In this document: positions 1-9,120 of the stretch, piece after piece
How positions within the stretch are numbered: the first letter of the stretch is position 1
Layout of the letters: every line of letters starts with the position of its first letter
Origin: Jonesia quinghaiensis DSM 15701
GTDB taxonomy: Bacteria; Actinomycetota; Actinomycetes; Actinomycetales; Cellulomonadaceae
Assembly (NCBI RefSeq): GCF_000423205.1
Contig: NZ_AUHN01000004.1
Location: 603,220 to 667,219, forward strand
Direction: 5' to 3'
Length of the DNA: 64,000 nt
The notes under the pieces: model-generated
The model's input: the letters and a program-made list of their open reading frames with translations, nothing else
Databases searched by the model: none
Told to the model about the DNA's origin: nothing
Made by a program: the position numbers and the translations under genes

Positions 1-828
1 TTGTTGTTCATTGAGCATCACGTGCGGGACACCAAGTTCTGTGGCCAGTGCGGCAATATCTGCGGGGTCTGCTTGGGAGATCGCTGGGTCACCAGTGCTC
101 CAGTCCACAATGTATTCGTCGTCAGCTTGGAAGCCGGAGGGGTCATAACTTTTCATGCGCCCGCCATCTTCTGTGCCGTATCCCAAGACTGCACCGCCAT
201 CAATGTATGAGGCTAGTGGTTCAAAGGTGGGGCGTGGGGTGTCCGTGGTGTTCTCGCCATCGGTGAACACGTACAGGATCCGCTGGTTTTGTGGGTTGCG
301 CTCGGCTCCTTGGGAGAGTGTGCGCTCCAGTTCGCGATATACCCGTTCGAGGGAGGACCCGGCGGAGTAGTAGGTGATCTCTTGGTTGAGGGAGGTCACC
401 CAGTTGCGGATCGCGGTGGTGTCGGTGGTCAGAGGCATCTGCCGTGACGCGGATGAGTCAAAACTGATGATAGAGAACCGCGCACCGGCTAGCTCGTCCA
501 GGATGGTGGCCATGTCCTCACGCACCCCGTCGAGGCGTGGAGAGGAACCGTCGTAGTCTTCGGCGGCCATAGACCCTGTGCGGTCAACAACAAAGTACAC
601 GTCAAGGTTGGTGCTGGCAGCTTCTGTGCCAAGTTCTAGGCGGGAGGGCCCGAATGCGATAAAAGATGCAAGAACCACCATCACCGACCGTCGGAACCAC
701 AGTGTCCGTTGAGCGCGAGTGACCCCAGGTCCGGTGAGGTCACGGAACATGAGGTAGCCAAATCCGGTGATGACTAGGGCTACAGCGATTAGGAGCGCTG
801 GCAGGGGGGCAAGGGGTTGGAAGGTCAT
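1..828 (-). CDS. VWA-domain membrane protein (3' part, runs off the window)
   Basis: The reading frame is open from an ATG at 828 to the window edge (276 codons), so the C-terminus is missing. The N-terminus has two predicted membrane segments (about residues 6-26 and 47-62). A von Willebrand factor A domain follows, with a MIDAS-like DRTGSM motif near residue 82 and a later VFTDGEN strand typical of the fold. Its start codon overlaps the stop of the upstream VWA gene by 3 nt (ATGA), so the two are translationally coupled. Paired VWA proteins beside MoxR and DUF58 genes are the BatA/BatB-type arrangement, thought to act with the MoxR ATPase as a membrane-linked metal-insertion or chaperone complex. 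Specific function unknown. Confidence 0.85.
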   Translation of the reverse strand, partial: MTFQPLAPLPALLIAVALVITGFGYLMFRDLTGPGVTRAQRTLWFRRSVMVVLASFIAFGPSRLELGTEAASTNLDVYFVVDRTGSMAAEDYDGSSPRLDGVREDMATILDELAGARFSIISFDSSASRQMPLTTDTTAIRNWVTSLNQEITYYSAGSSLERVYRELERTLSQGAERNPQNQRILYVFTDGENTTDTPRPTFEPLASYIDGGAVLGYGTEDGGRMKSYDPSGFQADDEYIVDWSTGDPAISQADPADIAALATELGVPHVMLNEQQ

Positions 829-1877
829 TCGTTGATCCTCCGTTGCACCACAAAGAATCCGATGAGCCCGACGATGAGCCATAGGTACCACGGGCCAAGC
901 ACGTTGGTGGTGGTGATGATTGGGGCGGCGTCGAATAGCACGGCTTGTTGCGCTTGTACGTCGCTGATTATTGCGTCGATGGAGTCGGGGTCGTCGCTGA
1001 AGAAGTACATGCCCCCTGCTTCGGTGAAGGTCTCTCGGAACTCTTGTTCGGAGGTGGCGTCTCCACCACCGGCGCCGTACAACCCGATGAGCGAGATGTT
1101 GCGGGACAGTGCAAGGTCAGTGGCGTCTTGAAGAGAGTAGATCGGTTCGCCTTGGAGGTCATTGTCGGTTGCGAAGATGATTGACCGTGATCGTTCTTCT
1201 GAAGAGTCGGTGTCGAACAGTAGTGAACAGTTCGCGAGCCCGTCACCAATCAGGGATGACATGCCATCAACTGATCCGTTGGCTCCGGCGGTGAAGTACA
1301 GGTAGTTGTCGATGATGTCTTGTCGGCTGGTGGCGAGTACCCGAGGGTCTAGCGCTGTTTTCGCTTCTTCGAGTTGTTCTTTGACTAGTGCGTAGTCGTC
1401 AGTGAGGGGGAAGACGAGGCGTGAGGTGGAGTTGAAAACTGACAGGGCGATGCGTTCCCCTTGGAAGCTGTCGGCCAGGGTGGAGAAGAAGTCCACGATT
1501 TCTTGGTCGTAGGCGATCATGGACCCTGACACGTCGAGGCATAGCACGATGTCTCGGTTGGCTAGGCGCGGGTCAACCTGTTTGATTTCGACGGGCTTCG
1601 CGGTGACGAAGGCTGCGGCGCATAATGCCCCGACGGTCACGAGGATGCCGGTGGCTTGGAAGAAACGGTAGCGGCGGCGTTCCTTCGCGAATGATGGCAG
1701 TGAACTGAGGTAGTCGCTGTTTGCGACCCAGATGGTTTTGTCATCGCTGCGGGTATCAGCTTCGCGGCGTCGTTGCACCAGGATGGTGATGACGATGACG
1801 GCGAGAGCTATCCCGAGGAAGGCGGGGATCACCCATGGCCAGGTGAGTTCGCGGGTTGCGTTGAGTGCGTCAGTCAT
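825..1877 (-). CDS. VWA-domain membrane protein (BatA-like)
   Basis: 350 residues. A first membrane segment lies at about residues 15-35 and a second near 75-92. The VWA domain (about 105-310) carries the MIDAS motif DVSGSM, and a C-terminal membrane helix (about 325-343) ends in a short basic tail. The topology fits a VWA domain held at the membrane by helices at both ends, as in BatA-type proteins. The start overlaps the preceding gene's stop by one base (TAATG) and its own stop overlaps the next start, so it is mid-operon. Inferred role: metal-ion-dependent adhesion or scaffolding partner of the MoxR ATPase encoded at 4651-5649. Confidence 0.88.
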   Translation of the reverse strand: MTDALNATRELTWPWVIPAFLGIALAVIVITILVQRRREADTRSDDKTIWVANSDYLSSLPSFAKERRRYRFFQATGILVTVGALCAAAFVTAKPVEIKQVDPRLANRDIVLCLDVSGSMIAYDQEIVDFFSTLADSFQGERIALSVFNSTSRLVFPLTDDYALVKEQLEEAKTALDPRVLATSRQDIIDNYLYFTAGANGSVDGMSSLIGDGLANCSLLFDTDSSEERSRSIIFATDNDLQGEPIYSLQDATDLALSRNISLIGLYGAGGGDATSEQEFRETFTEAGGMYFFSDDPDSIDAIISDVQAQQAVLFDAAPIITTTNVLGPWYLWLIVGLIGFFVVQRRINE

Positions 1878-2383
1878 TAGATGCGCTCCACCACGTTGAG
1901 TGCGTCGTGCACGGTGATGCTGGTGGGGTCTTCTTGTCCGTCATCGTGGTGTGCGGTACCTTCCCGCGAGAATGCCGGGTCGTAGCATCGGGCAATCACT
2001 GTCGCGACTGGGCCAGTGGCAGGGTGGCGTTGTAGGTCCGACAACACCATGGTGTCAGCGTTGATGCCTAATCTGATGCGGGTGTACTCACGCAGTATGG
2101 TGCTTAGTTGCTGGTGCAGGTCGCGGTCGCTGATGGCCCCGGTGTCCCGTTGTTGTGCGAGTTCTGTGATCCGGTCACGGTACACCTCGCGCATGGTGGG
2201 GCTGCGGTCTGCCATGAACTGCCGGTGATCATCAACAACGTTTGCGTGGCGGGCAAGTACGCGACGTTTTGTGAGGTAGGGGATCAGAGATAGCCACACG
2301 ATTGTTACGGCGGCAAGGACAACAGCGACCACCAGCCATATTGCTGGGTAGGCCGTTGGGTCGATGATTTCCTCGAGAGCCAA
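1877..2383 (-). CDS. Single-pass membrane protein of the MoxR/VWA cluster (DUF4381-like)
   Basis: 168 residues from a TTG at 2383, chosen because AAGGA lies 5 nt upstream; a longer frame would run back into the hairpin at 2405-2440. One membrane helix at about residues 11-31 is followed by a basic, helical cytosolic part containing LREYTRIRLG. The pattern and the gene's position between DUF58 and VWA genes resemble DUF4381-type proteins of MoxR operons, but I cannot confirm the family from sequence alone. Its stop overlaps the next start. Biochemical role unknown. Confidence 0.7.
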   Translation of the reverse strand: MALEEIIDPTAYPAIWLVVAVVLAAVTIVWLSLIPYLTKRRVLARHANVVDDHRQFMADRSPTMREVYRDRITELAQQRDTGAISDRDLHQQLSTILREYTRIRLGINADTMVLSDLQRHPATGPVATVIARCYDPAFSREGTAHHDDGQEDPTSITVHDALNVVERI

Positions 2384-2404
2384 GTGAGTCCTTGTCAATG
2401 GATG

Positions 2405-2440
2405 AGCATGGGCTAGGTGCGCGTGCACCTAGCCCATGCT
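2405..2440 (-). terminator. Perfect 16-bp hairpin between the CAP gene and the VWA operon part
   Basis: AGCATGGGCTAGGTGC and its exact reverse complement are separated by four bases. There is no T-run on either side. It lies just after the CAP-domain gene (minus strand) and before the TTG start of the next gene, so it may end or attenuate transcription between the two. Confidence 0.6.
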
Positions 2441-2485
2441 ACTTGGCCTTACCCCCATGAGGGGTATGGGTGGTTCAGTTGTGGA

Positions 2486-3613
2486 TTACTTCACGCGAAC
2501 GGTCTTGACCTTGCTAGTGGCTGGTTTGTAGGTCGTGGTTCCGGCAACTTTGAGGCGAAACTGGTAGGTTCCTTTTTTTGTCACGACCGGGTATTTCACG
2601 GTTGCGCGCCCTGTTTTTGAGCTTGGCTTGTACCGTTTGATGGTGACCCAGCGGCTTCCTTTTTTCTGTTGCAGGGCAACAGTGCGCTTGGTGGATACTG
2701 CAATGACGTCTTTACCGGCGGCCACACGTTTCGCTACCGTGGTGCGTTTCTTGGCGTTGTACCCAGTGATTTTCTGGGCTTTTTTAACAACCTTGATGGT
2801 TTTGGTTTTGCTGACTGTGGCCTTGTGGGTGGATGTTCCACTGTGACGAACACGGTAACGGTAGGTTCCGGCTTTGGTGTGTTTGGGGTACGTCACGGTG
2901 GCGCGACCGTTTGAGGAGCTGACGGTGAAGGTTCGTACTGTTTTCCACTTGCCGTTGGTGAGTCGTTGGAGTTGGACTTTCCCTGCGCGGGGAGCCACCG
3001 TGACAACGTTCTTTTTGGGCGTGGTGTTACGTGCAACTGTTTGCGATGCAGTGCTGTAACCCTTCAGAGCAACGGTTTTAGCGACTTTTTTCTTGGGGTA
3101 GGTGGCAAAACGCTGAACCATGTAGAGGTATTTGCCGTCTGGGCTGCGTTGCCAGGCCACGGCGATGTGGGTCCATTGGCCGCGCACAATATTTGCTTTG
3201 TGGCCGGGGGAGTCCATCCACATTTGCAAGAATCTCTTGGCGTCAGCTGATCCTGAGGTGTAAAGAATATTTTCACCAACGGACGATGCTGCTGATCGGG
3301 CGGTGGTTTTGTACAGGTTGGGGTCGTGGTACATCTTGGAGCGCAGGTTGTTTTTGGCGAGGAATCCCGCCCATTTCGCACTGCCCTGTGTGGCGTACTC
3401 TGCGACGGCGAGCTTGGATAGTCCGCGTGCTGCCCGGATTCTGTTGGTTTCTTCGACGACTCCACGACTGAGTGAGTCGAGGGAAGCGAGGGACCTGGTG
3501 GTGTCAATGCTTGGTGCTGCGTTCGCAGATGGCGCTGTGACTGCTCCGGCGACGATGACGAGAGCTGCACTGACGGCGACGGTGATTGACCTCTTGAGGC
3601 GTGCGAAAGCCAT
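2486..3613 (-). CDS. Secreted CAP (SCP/PR-1)-domain protein with two C-terminal beta repeats
   Basis: 375 residues. A signal peptide at 1-32 ends in APSANA. The CAP domain at about 45-170 contains ETNRIRAARG, a WMDSPGHKANI-like segment and HIAVAW, the usual conserved CAP positions. Two lysine-rich beta modules follow (about 205-275 and 300-375), each with LQ(R/Q)-x-GxW, GRATVxYP and GTYxxR strand motifs; such Ig-like repeats occur in secreted actinobacterial proteins. AGGGGG precedes the ATG by 5 nt. The gene lies inside an otherwise continuous MoxR-DUF58-VWA cluster but has its own upstream gap and downstream hairpin. Probable extracellular or wall-associated protein of unknown ligand. Confidence 0.88.
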   Translation of the reverse strand: MAFARLKRSITVAVSAALVIVAGAVTAPSANAAPSIDTTRSLASLDSLSRGVVEETNRIRAARGLSKLAVAEYATQGSAKWAGFLAKNNLRSKMYHDPNLYKTTARSAASSVGENILYTSGSADAKRFLQMWMDSPGHKANIVRGQWTHIAVAWQRSPDGKYLYMVQRFATYPKKKVAKTVALKGYSTASQTVARNTTPKKNVVTVAPRAGKVQLQRLTNGKWKTVRTFTVSSSNGRATVTYPKHTKAGTYRYRVRHSGTSTHKATVSKTKTIKVVKKAQKITGYNAKKRTTVAKRVAAGKDVIAVSTKRTVALQQKKGSRWVTIKRYKPSSKTGRATVKYPVVTKKGTYQFRLKVAGTTTYKPATSKVKTVRVK

Positions 3614-3720
3614 GGCTTCCCCCTGGCGGTTGGGTACAAGTCACCATCCTTATCGGCCAGAAGAGGGGTCAAGTTTAGGCGAACACTGACACGTTAAAGC
3701 GTCAGTATTCTTTGATTGGG

Positions 3721-4641
3721 TTAGCTGAGGTGTTTTTGGCGGCGTACAGCGGCGGTGAATCGGACGATAGCGTCCTGGGAAGAGTCAATAACAACGTTGA
3801 CTATGCCGTTGCGCTGTAGCAGTTCAACGCTTTGAGCGCGCCTCTGACGTACATAGTCGGCAGCTTCGCTTTGAATGTTGAGCCGCTTCGACAGAAAAGG
3901 CGGCAAATTCAGACTGCGATCTACGTCACGTACGGTGTGTCCGTCGCCGAGCCGAGCCCCAACAAACGGAGAAGCATCGGAAACCTGAAGCACGAGCACT
4001 TCGTGGCGCACCTTCAAGTGACGCAGTAACTCTTCATGCTCAGGAGCTGGCCTGGTTTCATCCGTAATAAGAATGACTAAACACCGACGGTGAAACAGCG
4101 ACAGTGTCCTCTTAATCGGAATCGAAATATCCCCGGCAGGAGCATCCACCGAAAACAGGGTGGTTAATTGGGCGAGCATCACCTCAAGGTCTTGAGTTGA
4201 TGCTCGCGGTGGGCGGTGAATAAGACGTTCACTGTCCCCGGCAACTAACGCAACCCGGTCACCACGGTCACGGGCCACATACGCAACGAGCGAAGCCAAA
4301 AACACGGCAGTGTCCCCCTTGGGGACACCCCCCGAGGACACTGCAGCCATATTGCGCCCGATGTCCGTGACTAGCACCACGGACAGGTTCGATTGCTGTT
4401 GGAAGCGTCGAATAATGGGAATCCCAGCGCGGGCTGAAGATTTCCAGTCAATGTCCGACACATCATCGCCAGGGGAGTACAGCGACAAGTCATCGAAGTC
4501 TTGCCCGTGGCCCTTGAAAATTGACCGGTGGTATCCCTCCAGCAACCCAGCGGCACGTTTCAGCACTGGAAGATCAATGTGCGCACGGATCTGCGCCAAC
4601 CGTGCGGTGTTGTTGATATCGCGGCCCTGCGGGGTGCTCAT
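3721..4641 (-). CDS. DUF58 domain protein
   Basis: 306 residues, full family length. The DUF58 signature appears as SPGDDVSDIDWKSSAR with a following RRF near residues 56-82. The rest looks like a VWA-like fold with VVLVTDIGR and LVILITDE strands. The ATG at 4641 starts 9 nt after the MoxR stop, so the two form one transcript. DUF58 proteins are the standard partners of MoxR ATPases. Unlike many relatives this one has no N-terminal membrane helices, so it should be cytosolic. Molecular activity is not established for the family. Confidence 0.92.
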   Translation of the reverse strand: MSTPQGRDINNTARLAQIRAHIDLPVLKRAAGLLEGYHRSIFKGHGQDFDDLSLYSPGDDVSDIDWKSSARAGIPIIRRFQQQSNLSVVLVTDIGRNMAAVSSGGVPKGDTAVFLASLVAYVARDRGDRVALVAGDSERLIHRPPRASTQDLEVMLAQLTTLFSVDAPAGDISIPIKRTLSLFHRRCLVILITDETRPAPEHEELLRHLKVRHEVLVLQVSDASPFVGARLGDGHTVRDVDRSLNLPPFLSKRLNIQSEAADYVRQRRAQSVELLQRNGIVNVVIDSSQDAIVRFTAAVRRQKHLS

Positions 4642-4650
4642 GAAGGCGCC

Positions 4651-5649
4651 TTACGGTGCTGGAACAGCGTTGAACACGGCATCAATGAGGTCTTCAACCT
4701 GCACATTATTGGCAATCGCATCGAAGGTGCGCACAATACGGTGGCGCAACACGCGGTGACGAATCAGTTTGATGTCATCGGGCACAACATAGGCGCGCCC
4801 GGCAGCCACTGCCAACGCTTGAGCGACCCTCATCAACGCAATCGACCCACGAGGGGATGCGCCCACCCGAACTTGCCCAGCAAAACCAGGGATAGGAGTC
4901 GGCCCGCCGCCACGTGTGGTGTTGATCAACGCGACGATATACCTCTTGATGGAATCATCCACGTAAACCCGGTCAACAAGTTGCTGCAGGTGCTTGATGT
5001 CCGGCAGCCCAACAGGCGGCAACTCGATCGGAGCGTCTTGTGCGCCAGTGGATACACGCGACAAGATTTCCACCTCATCGCTGGCTTCTGGGTAAGTCAG
5101 TACCTGCTTCATGAGGAACCGGTCCATCTGCGCCTCAGGCAACACATACGTGCCTTCTTCTTCGATGGGGTTTTGGGTAGCTAACACCATGAACGGGTTG
5201 GGCAGAGGGTACTCCTGCCCGCCAATGGTCGTCTGCTTTTCTTGCATTGCCTCAAGCATCGCGGACTGTGTTTTCGCTGAGGACCGGTTGATCTCGTCAA
5301 GCAACACAACGTTCGCGTGCACTGGCCCCAACTGGGTAGTGAACGACCCCGTACCGTAGTTATAAATCTGGGTACCAACAATGTCGTTGGGCATCAGGTC
5401 AGGTGTGCACTGAATACGGTGGAACGTTCCACCCACAGCCGCAGCTAGCGTTTCCGCCGCCGTTGTCTTAGCAAGACCAGGAACTGATTCCAACAAAATG
5501 TGACCGCCAGCCAACAGCGACGACACCAACGAAACCCGCAAATCCTCCTGGCCCACTACCTTCGCATCGAAGATTGCATTAATCCTGCCAACGACAGAAC
5601 CAGCATGCGCGAGTTCCTCTGAACTGATGTTGCCCTGACCGCGTGCCAC
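4651..5649 (-). CDS. MoxR-family AAA+ ATPase
   Basis: 332 residues from a GTG at 5649. The AAA+ core has Walker A SVPGLAKTT (about 55-63), Walker B VVLLDEINRS (about 114-123), sensor 1 ATQNP near 157 and the arginine-finger region QMDRFLM near 178, followed by a C-terminal lid. MoxR ATPases remodel or activate partner proteins, commonly VWA-domain proteins and metal-dependent enzymes. This is the first gene of the minus-strand cluster and is followed closely by DUF58. Start context is modest: a GA-rich stretch, no strong ribosome-binding site. Confidence 0.95.
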   Translation of the reverse strand: MARGQGNISSEELAHAGSVVGRINAIFDAKVVGQEDLRVSLVSSLLAGGHILLESVPGLAKTTAAETLAAAVGGTFHRIQCTPDLMPNDIVGTQIYNYGTGSFTTQLGPVHANVVLLDEINRSSAKTQSAMLEAMQEKQTTIGGQEYPLPNPFMVLATQNPIEEEGTYVLPEAQMDRFLMKQVLTYPEASDEVEILSRVSTGAQDAPIELPPVGLPDIKHLQQLVDRVYVDDSIKRYIVALINTTRGGGPTPIPGFAGQVRVGASPRGSIALMRVAQALAVAAGRAYVVPDDIKLIRHRVLRHRIVRTFDAIANNVQVEDLIDAVFNAVPAP

Positions 5650-5768
5650 AGAAAACGACCTTCCCCTTGGATACCGAGCACAAGTATGCCAGTGATCGCA
5701 GCAGCAAAATAGCGGAACAACACACCATGTGTTTCTTCACAACCCCGCCCACCACCCGCTCAGCACCC

Positions 5769-5774
5769 TAGAGT
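5769..5774 (+). promoter_or_regulatory. Candidate leaderless -10 box for the CopD-CtaG gene
   Basis: TAGAGT lies exactly 6 nt before the GTG at 5781. The intervening aaagga is too close to act as a normal Shine-Dalgarno site, so transcription starting at or near the GTG is the simpler reading. Confidence 0.5.
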
Positions 5775-5780
5775 AAAGGA

Positions 5781-7814
5781 GTGGCAGCACAATCAAACAC
5801 CCGCGCGCGCACCCTCCTGACAGCATTCGGTGGTGCGCTCATCGCCGCCACGGCGGCTCTCGTCATCGCCGGCACCTACACCGCCGCGTTCGCCCCGCGA
5901 GGCATCCTCGACCCCGGCCCCCTCGTCCGGTGGGGAGTGTCCGCAGCGACCCTAGCCAGCGAACTCAGCATCGCCGTGGTCATCGGCGCACTGACCCTCG
6001 CAGTGTTCATCATCCCTGGCGGGGGCACACCACGCCGCAAACACCGAACAGCAGGGCCCGACGCCGCCCTATACCGCACCACCGTCGCCATAGCCGGATG
6101 GGCCGGTGTCGCCTGGACACTCAGCTCCCTAGCACGGCTCCTCTTCCAAGGCGCCAACACTGTAGGAACCCCCCTCACCGACCCAGCATTCGGTGACCAA
6201 TGGCTGGTGTACCTCACCCAAATCCCCTCCGGTCAATCACACCTAGCGATCACCCTCATCGCAGCCATCATCACCACCATCACCCTGTTCATCCCCGGAC
6301 CGGTACTGAGCATGTGGCTCCTCGTAGCCACCCTCGCCCCCCTCACCCTGCTCTCCCTCATGGGGCACGCAGCAGGCACCGACAACCACGAACTAGCCGT
6401 CTCAGCAATGTTCCTCCACCTTGTGGGCGCAGCCCTGTGGATAGGCGCACTCGCCGCGATCGCGATCCTCATCCTCGCCGCCCCCAGCAAAGAACAATGG
6501 CTCACCCACACCGTGCGCCGCTACTCAGCAATAGCCGGATGGTGCTTTGCGCTGGTTGCCGTGTCAGGCATCGTCAACTCCGTGGTCCGACTTGGCGGAC
6601 CCGATGCCCTCACCAGCACATACGGTCAACTTGTCATAGCGAAAATAGTGCTGTTCCTCGTGCTCGGCACACTCGGGGCCCTCCACCGCCGCCGCGTAGT
6701 CACCCAACTCACCACAAAAAGCCGCACCATTCCCGCACTGTTCTGGCGGCTCGTCGCCGTAGAACTCATCGTCATGGGCGCAGTATCAGGGGTGTCCGTA
6801 GCGCTTGGCGCATCAGAACCACCCGTCGGAGAAACCGCACCCGCATCACCGAGCCCCGCCTACCTCCTCACCGGCGCAGAACTCCCCCCAGAACCAACCG
6901 TCGCCCGCTACTTCACCCAATGGAGCCTCGACGTACTCTTCGCCGTGGCCTGCGCAGCGGGACTATGGGTCTACCTCAGCTGGGTGTGGCGGCTACGCGC
7001 CCGCGGCGACGCCTGGCCCTGGCTCCGCACCGCATCATGGTGCACCGGAATGGTCCTGATGTTCTGGATCACTTCAGGTGGCCCCGCCGTCTACGGCAAA
7101 ATCCTCTTCTCCTCCCACATGCTCATGCACATGCTCATGGCCATGGTGGTGCCCATCTTCGTGGCACTAGCCGCCCCCGTCACCCTCCTGATGCGCGCCG
7201 TACCCGCCCGCACCGACAACTCACGCGGCCCCCGCGAATGGGTGCTCGGCATCGTGCACTCACGCTACGGACGGTTCTTCTCCCACCCCATAGTGGCAGC
7301 CATCAACTTCGCCGGGTCCATGATTTTGTTCTACTACACGCCACTCTTTGACCTAGCGATCACCACCCACCTGGGACACATCCTCATGGTGGTGCACTTC
7401 TCCCTCGTGGGGTACTTCTTCGTTAACGCCGTCGTGGGGGTCGACCCCGGCCCCAACCGCCCCGGCTACGCGCAACGCCTCCTCCTCCTGCTCGCAACCA
7501 TGGCGTTCCACGCATTCTTCGGGGTCAGTCTCATGGCGTCCGATGCGCTGCTGGTCCCCGACTGGTTCGGCAACATGGGACGCGCCTGGGGCGACCCCGC
7601 GATCGTGGACCAACAAGCAGGCGCTGGCATCGCATGGGGAATTGGGGAAGTCCCAACAGTGGCGCTCGCAATCACCGTGGCGGTGCTCTGGGGGCGCAGC
7701 GAAGACAAAATCGCGCGCCGCCGCGACCGGCAAGTCGACGAATACGGCGACGCTGAACTGGACGACTACAACGCCATGCTCCAAAAAATGTCCGAACGCG
7801 ACGCGCGCTCGTAA
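5781..7814 (+). CDS. CopD-CtaG fusion: copper-resistance D domain plus cytochrome oxidase assembly domain
   Basis: 677 residues with many membrane helices. The N-terminal half (about 1-345) resembles CopD, with a histidine-containing helix near LMGHAAGTDNHELA. The C-terminal half (about 375-640) is CtaG-like (caa3-type), with HMLMHMLMAM, a second histidine-rich helix around THLGHILMVVHF and a WFGNMGR loop. CopD is linked to copper import across the membrane and CtaG to copper delivery or assembly of cytochrome c oxidase, so one polypeptide may couple uptake with delivery. Such fusions are known in Actinobacteria. The gene is divergent from moxR. Confidence 0.88.
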   Translation: MAAQSNTRARTLLTAFGGALIAATAALVIAGTYTAAFAPRGILDPGPLVRWGVSAATLASELSIAVVIGALTLAVFIIPGGGTPRRKHRTAGPDAALYRTTVAIAGWAGVAWTLSSLARLLFQGANTVGTPLTDPAFGDQWLVYLTQIPSGQSHLAITLIAAIITTITLFIPGPVLSMWLLVATLAPLTLLSLMGHAAGTDNHELAVSAMFLHLVGAALWIGALAAIAILILAAPSKEQWLTHTVRRYSAIAGWCFALVAVSGIVNSVVRLGGPDALTSTYGQLVIAKIVLFLVLGTLGALHRRRVVTQLTTKSRTIPALFWRLVAVELIVMGAVSGVSVALGASEPPVGETAPASPSPAYLLTGAELPPEPTVARYFTQWSLDVLFAVACAAGLWVYLSWVWRLRARGDAWPWLRTASWCTGMVLMFWITSGGPAVYGKILFSSHMLMHMLMAMVVPIFVALAAPVTLLMRAVPARTDNSRGPREWVLGIVHSRYGRFFSHPIVAAINFAGSMILFYYTPLFDLAITTHLGHILMVVHFSLVGYFFVNAVVGVDPGPNRPGYAQRLLLLLATMAFHAFFGVSLMASDALLVPDWFGNMGRAWGDPAIVDQQAGAGIAWGIGEVPTVALAITVAVLWGRSEDKIARRRDRQVDEYGDAELDDYNAMLQKMSERDARS

Positions 7815-7896
7815 CTCGCCGGTCTTTGCCGTTCAGTGCGCCCGATGCGCGTGCGGGGTGGGGGCGGTCGGCACCACCCCGCACGGGGTTAGTGGG

Positions 7897-9120
7897 TTAC
7901 TCCCAAATGTCGCAAGGTTCACCGTTGAGCAGAACCGATTCCGGTTCGCTTGGTGCTCCCTGCGCGAGGTAACCAAACTGCACTGTGCCGTGGTGCGCAA
8001 TGGTGGAGTTCCATTGAGCGTTACGGAACGTGGCAGTTTGAGCGGTCTGGGTGACAGTGGCATTCCACGCCTGCTGGACGTTTTCCGACCCGGAATAGCG
8101 CACTGCCAGTTCCCAACCAGATACGGCATCCATCGTGTTGTTTGCGACAGTCACCTCAGCGGTGTGTCCTGCGCCCCAAGAGTTCACATCAAACTGCACC
8201 GCGCATGTTGCGGGGTCAGCCGGGCCGCCGTCGGAACCTGAACCGTCACTTCCGTCACCGTCAGATCCTGACCCGTCTGAACCAGATCCGTCGCTGCCAT
8301 CGCCGTCAGATCCTGAGCCGTCGCTGCCATCGCCATCGGAGCCGTCTGAACCTGACCCGTCGCTACCATCACCATCTGAGCCTGATCCATCAGACCCTGA
8401 CCCGTCACTTCCGTCCCCATCCCCACCGGGGAAAACAACGTCGGAGCAGTTGTAGAACGATTCGGGTGAGTCAGTGCGCTCCCAGATGGAGAAAATGAGG
8501 TGTTGTCCGCTGCGTTCGGGCAGTGTGGCATCCCATTGATATTCAGGTCCGGTTGGCCCGTTCACGATGGGTGGGTCAAGGACTTCATCGAACAGTTCGA
8601 GGTCATCCCACGCGAGTGGTTGACTGGGGTCCCATCCTTCTTTAGTGATGTATTGGTACCACCAGCCTGGATGTGGCACGGTCGCTGCGTAACGGAAGGT
8701 GATGTCGTCACCTGATTCCAGCGCGGTGGTGGGCCAGTGTGGTGATGGGGTGTTGAACTTGTCGAATTGGATACCTGGGCCGCAGAGTTTCCCGTCAGGG
8801 ATGGTTTCTTGGTGTCGGCCTGCCACGAGCGGTAAGAGGTTCCCGTACCAGGTGTAGAACGGGTAGTTGGAATATGCGAGGGCTTCTTGGCATATGGGGT
8901 TGTTTGGCACCATGTTGCCGCCTTGGCCGATGGCGTTTCCGCCAGCTAGACCGTCAAGGTAGCAGTTGTAGGTGCGTGTTGCGGGGAACACCATCCCGCC
9001 GTGTGACTGGGCTGGAGCGGTAGCTGTTGTGACTGCCCCGACTGCCAGGAGACCGGCGACGGCTCCTCCGGCTGCTATTTTCTTCCACTTTTGCTTCCAT
9101 GAAGCCCACCACGTTTCCAT
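7897..9120 (-). CDS. Secreted AA10 lytic polysaccharide monooxygenase with C-terminal CBM2
   Basis: 407 residues from an ATG at 9120 preceded by AGGGGGAAAT. A signal peptide (1-39) ends APAQS, so the mature protein begins with His40, the copper-brace histidine (HGGMVFP). A second copper-site histidine is in TVPHPG, and SFYNCSDVVF closes the domain with the axial Phe. These motifs resemble Streptomyces CelS2-type cellulose-oxidising AA10 enzymes. A Gly/Ser/Asp linker leads to a CBM2 (about 310-407) bounded by two cysteines, with NSWGAGHTAEVTV and a C-terminal LNGEPC. Probable role: oxidative cleavage of crystalline cellulose outside the cell; substrate is inferred by resemblance. Confidence 0.93.
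   Translation of the reverse strand: METWWASWKQKWKKIAAGGAVAGLLAVGAVTTATAPAQSHGGMVFPATRTYNCYLDGLAGGNAIGQGGNMVPNNPICQEALAYSNYPFYTWYGNLLPLVAGRHQETIPDGKLCGPGIQFDKFNTPSPHWPTTALESGDDITFRYAATVPHPGWWYQYITKEGWDPSQPLAWDDLELFDEVLDPPIVNGPTGPEYQWDATLPERSGQHLIFSIWERTDSPESFYNCSDVVFPGGDGDGSDGSGSDGSGSDGDGSDGSGSDGSDGDGSDGSGSDGDGSDGSGSDGSGSDGDGSDGSGSDGGPADPATCAVQFDVNSWGAGHTAEVTVANNTMDAVSGWELAVRYSGSENVQQAWNATVTQTAQTATFRNAQWNSTIAHHGTVQFGYLAQGAPSEPESVLLNGEPCDIWE
8232..8424 (-). repeat. Imperfect tandem repeat encoding the G/S/D linker of the LPMO
   Basis: About 190 bp of short repeats coding for units such as DGSDGSGS. The repetition is in the DNA as well as the protein, so linker length could vary by slippage. 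The opposite strand is open over the same stretch but only reads out a Pro/Ser/Glu/Asp repeat. Confidence 0.8.

Noticed and set aside
6200..7351. 383-codon open frame inside the CopD-CtaG gene
   Set aside because: It is an out-of-frame shadow with His/Arg/Pro-rich low-complexity translation. The CopD-CtaG frame carries the recognisable membrane motifs.
8135..8455. 106-codon plus-strand frame opposite the LPMO linker
   Set aside because: It only reads a Pro/Ser/Asp/Glu repeat produced by the antisense of the Gly/Ser/Asp linker, with no start context.
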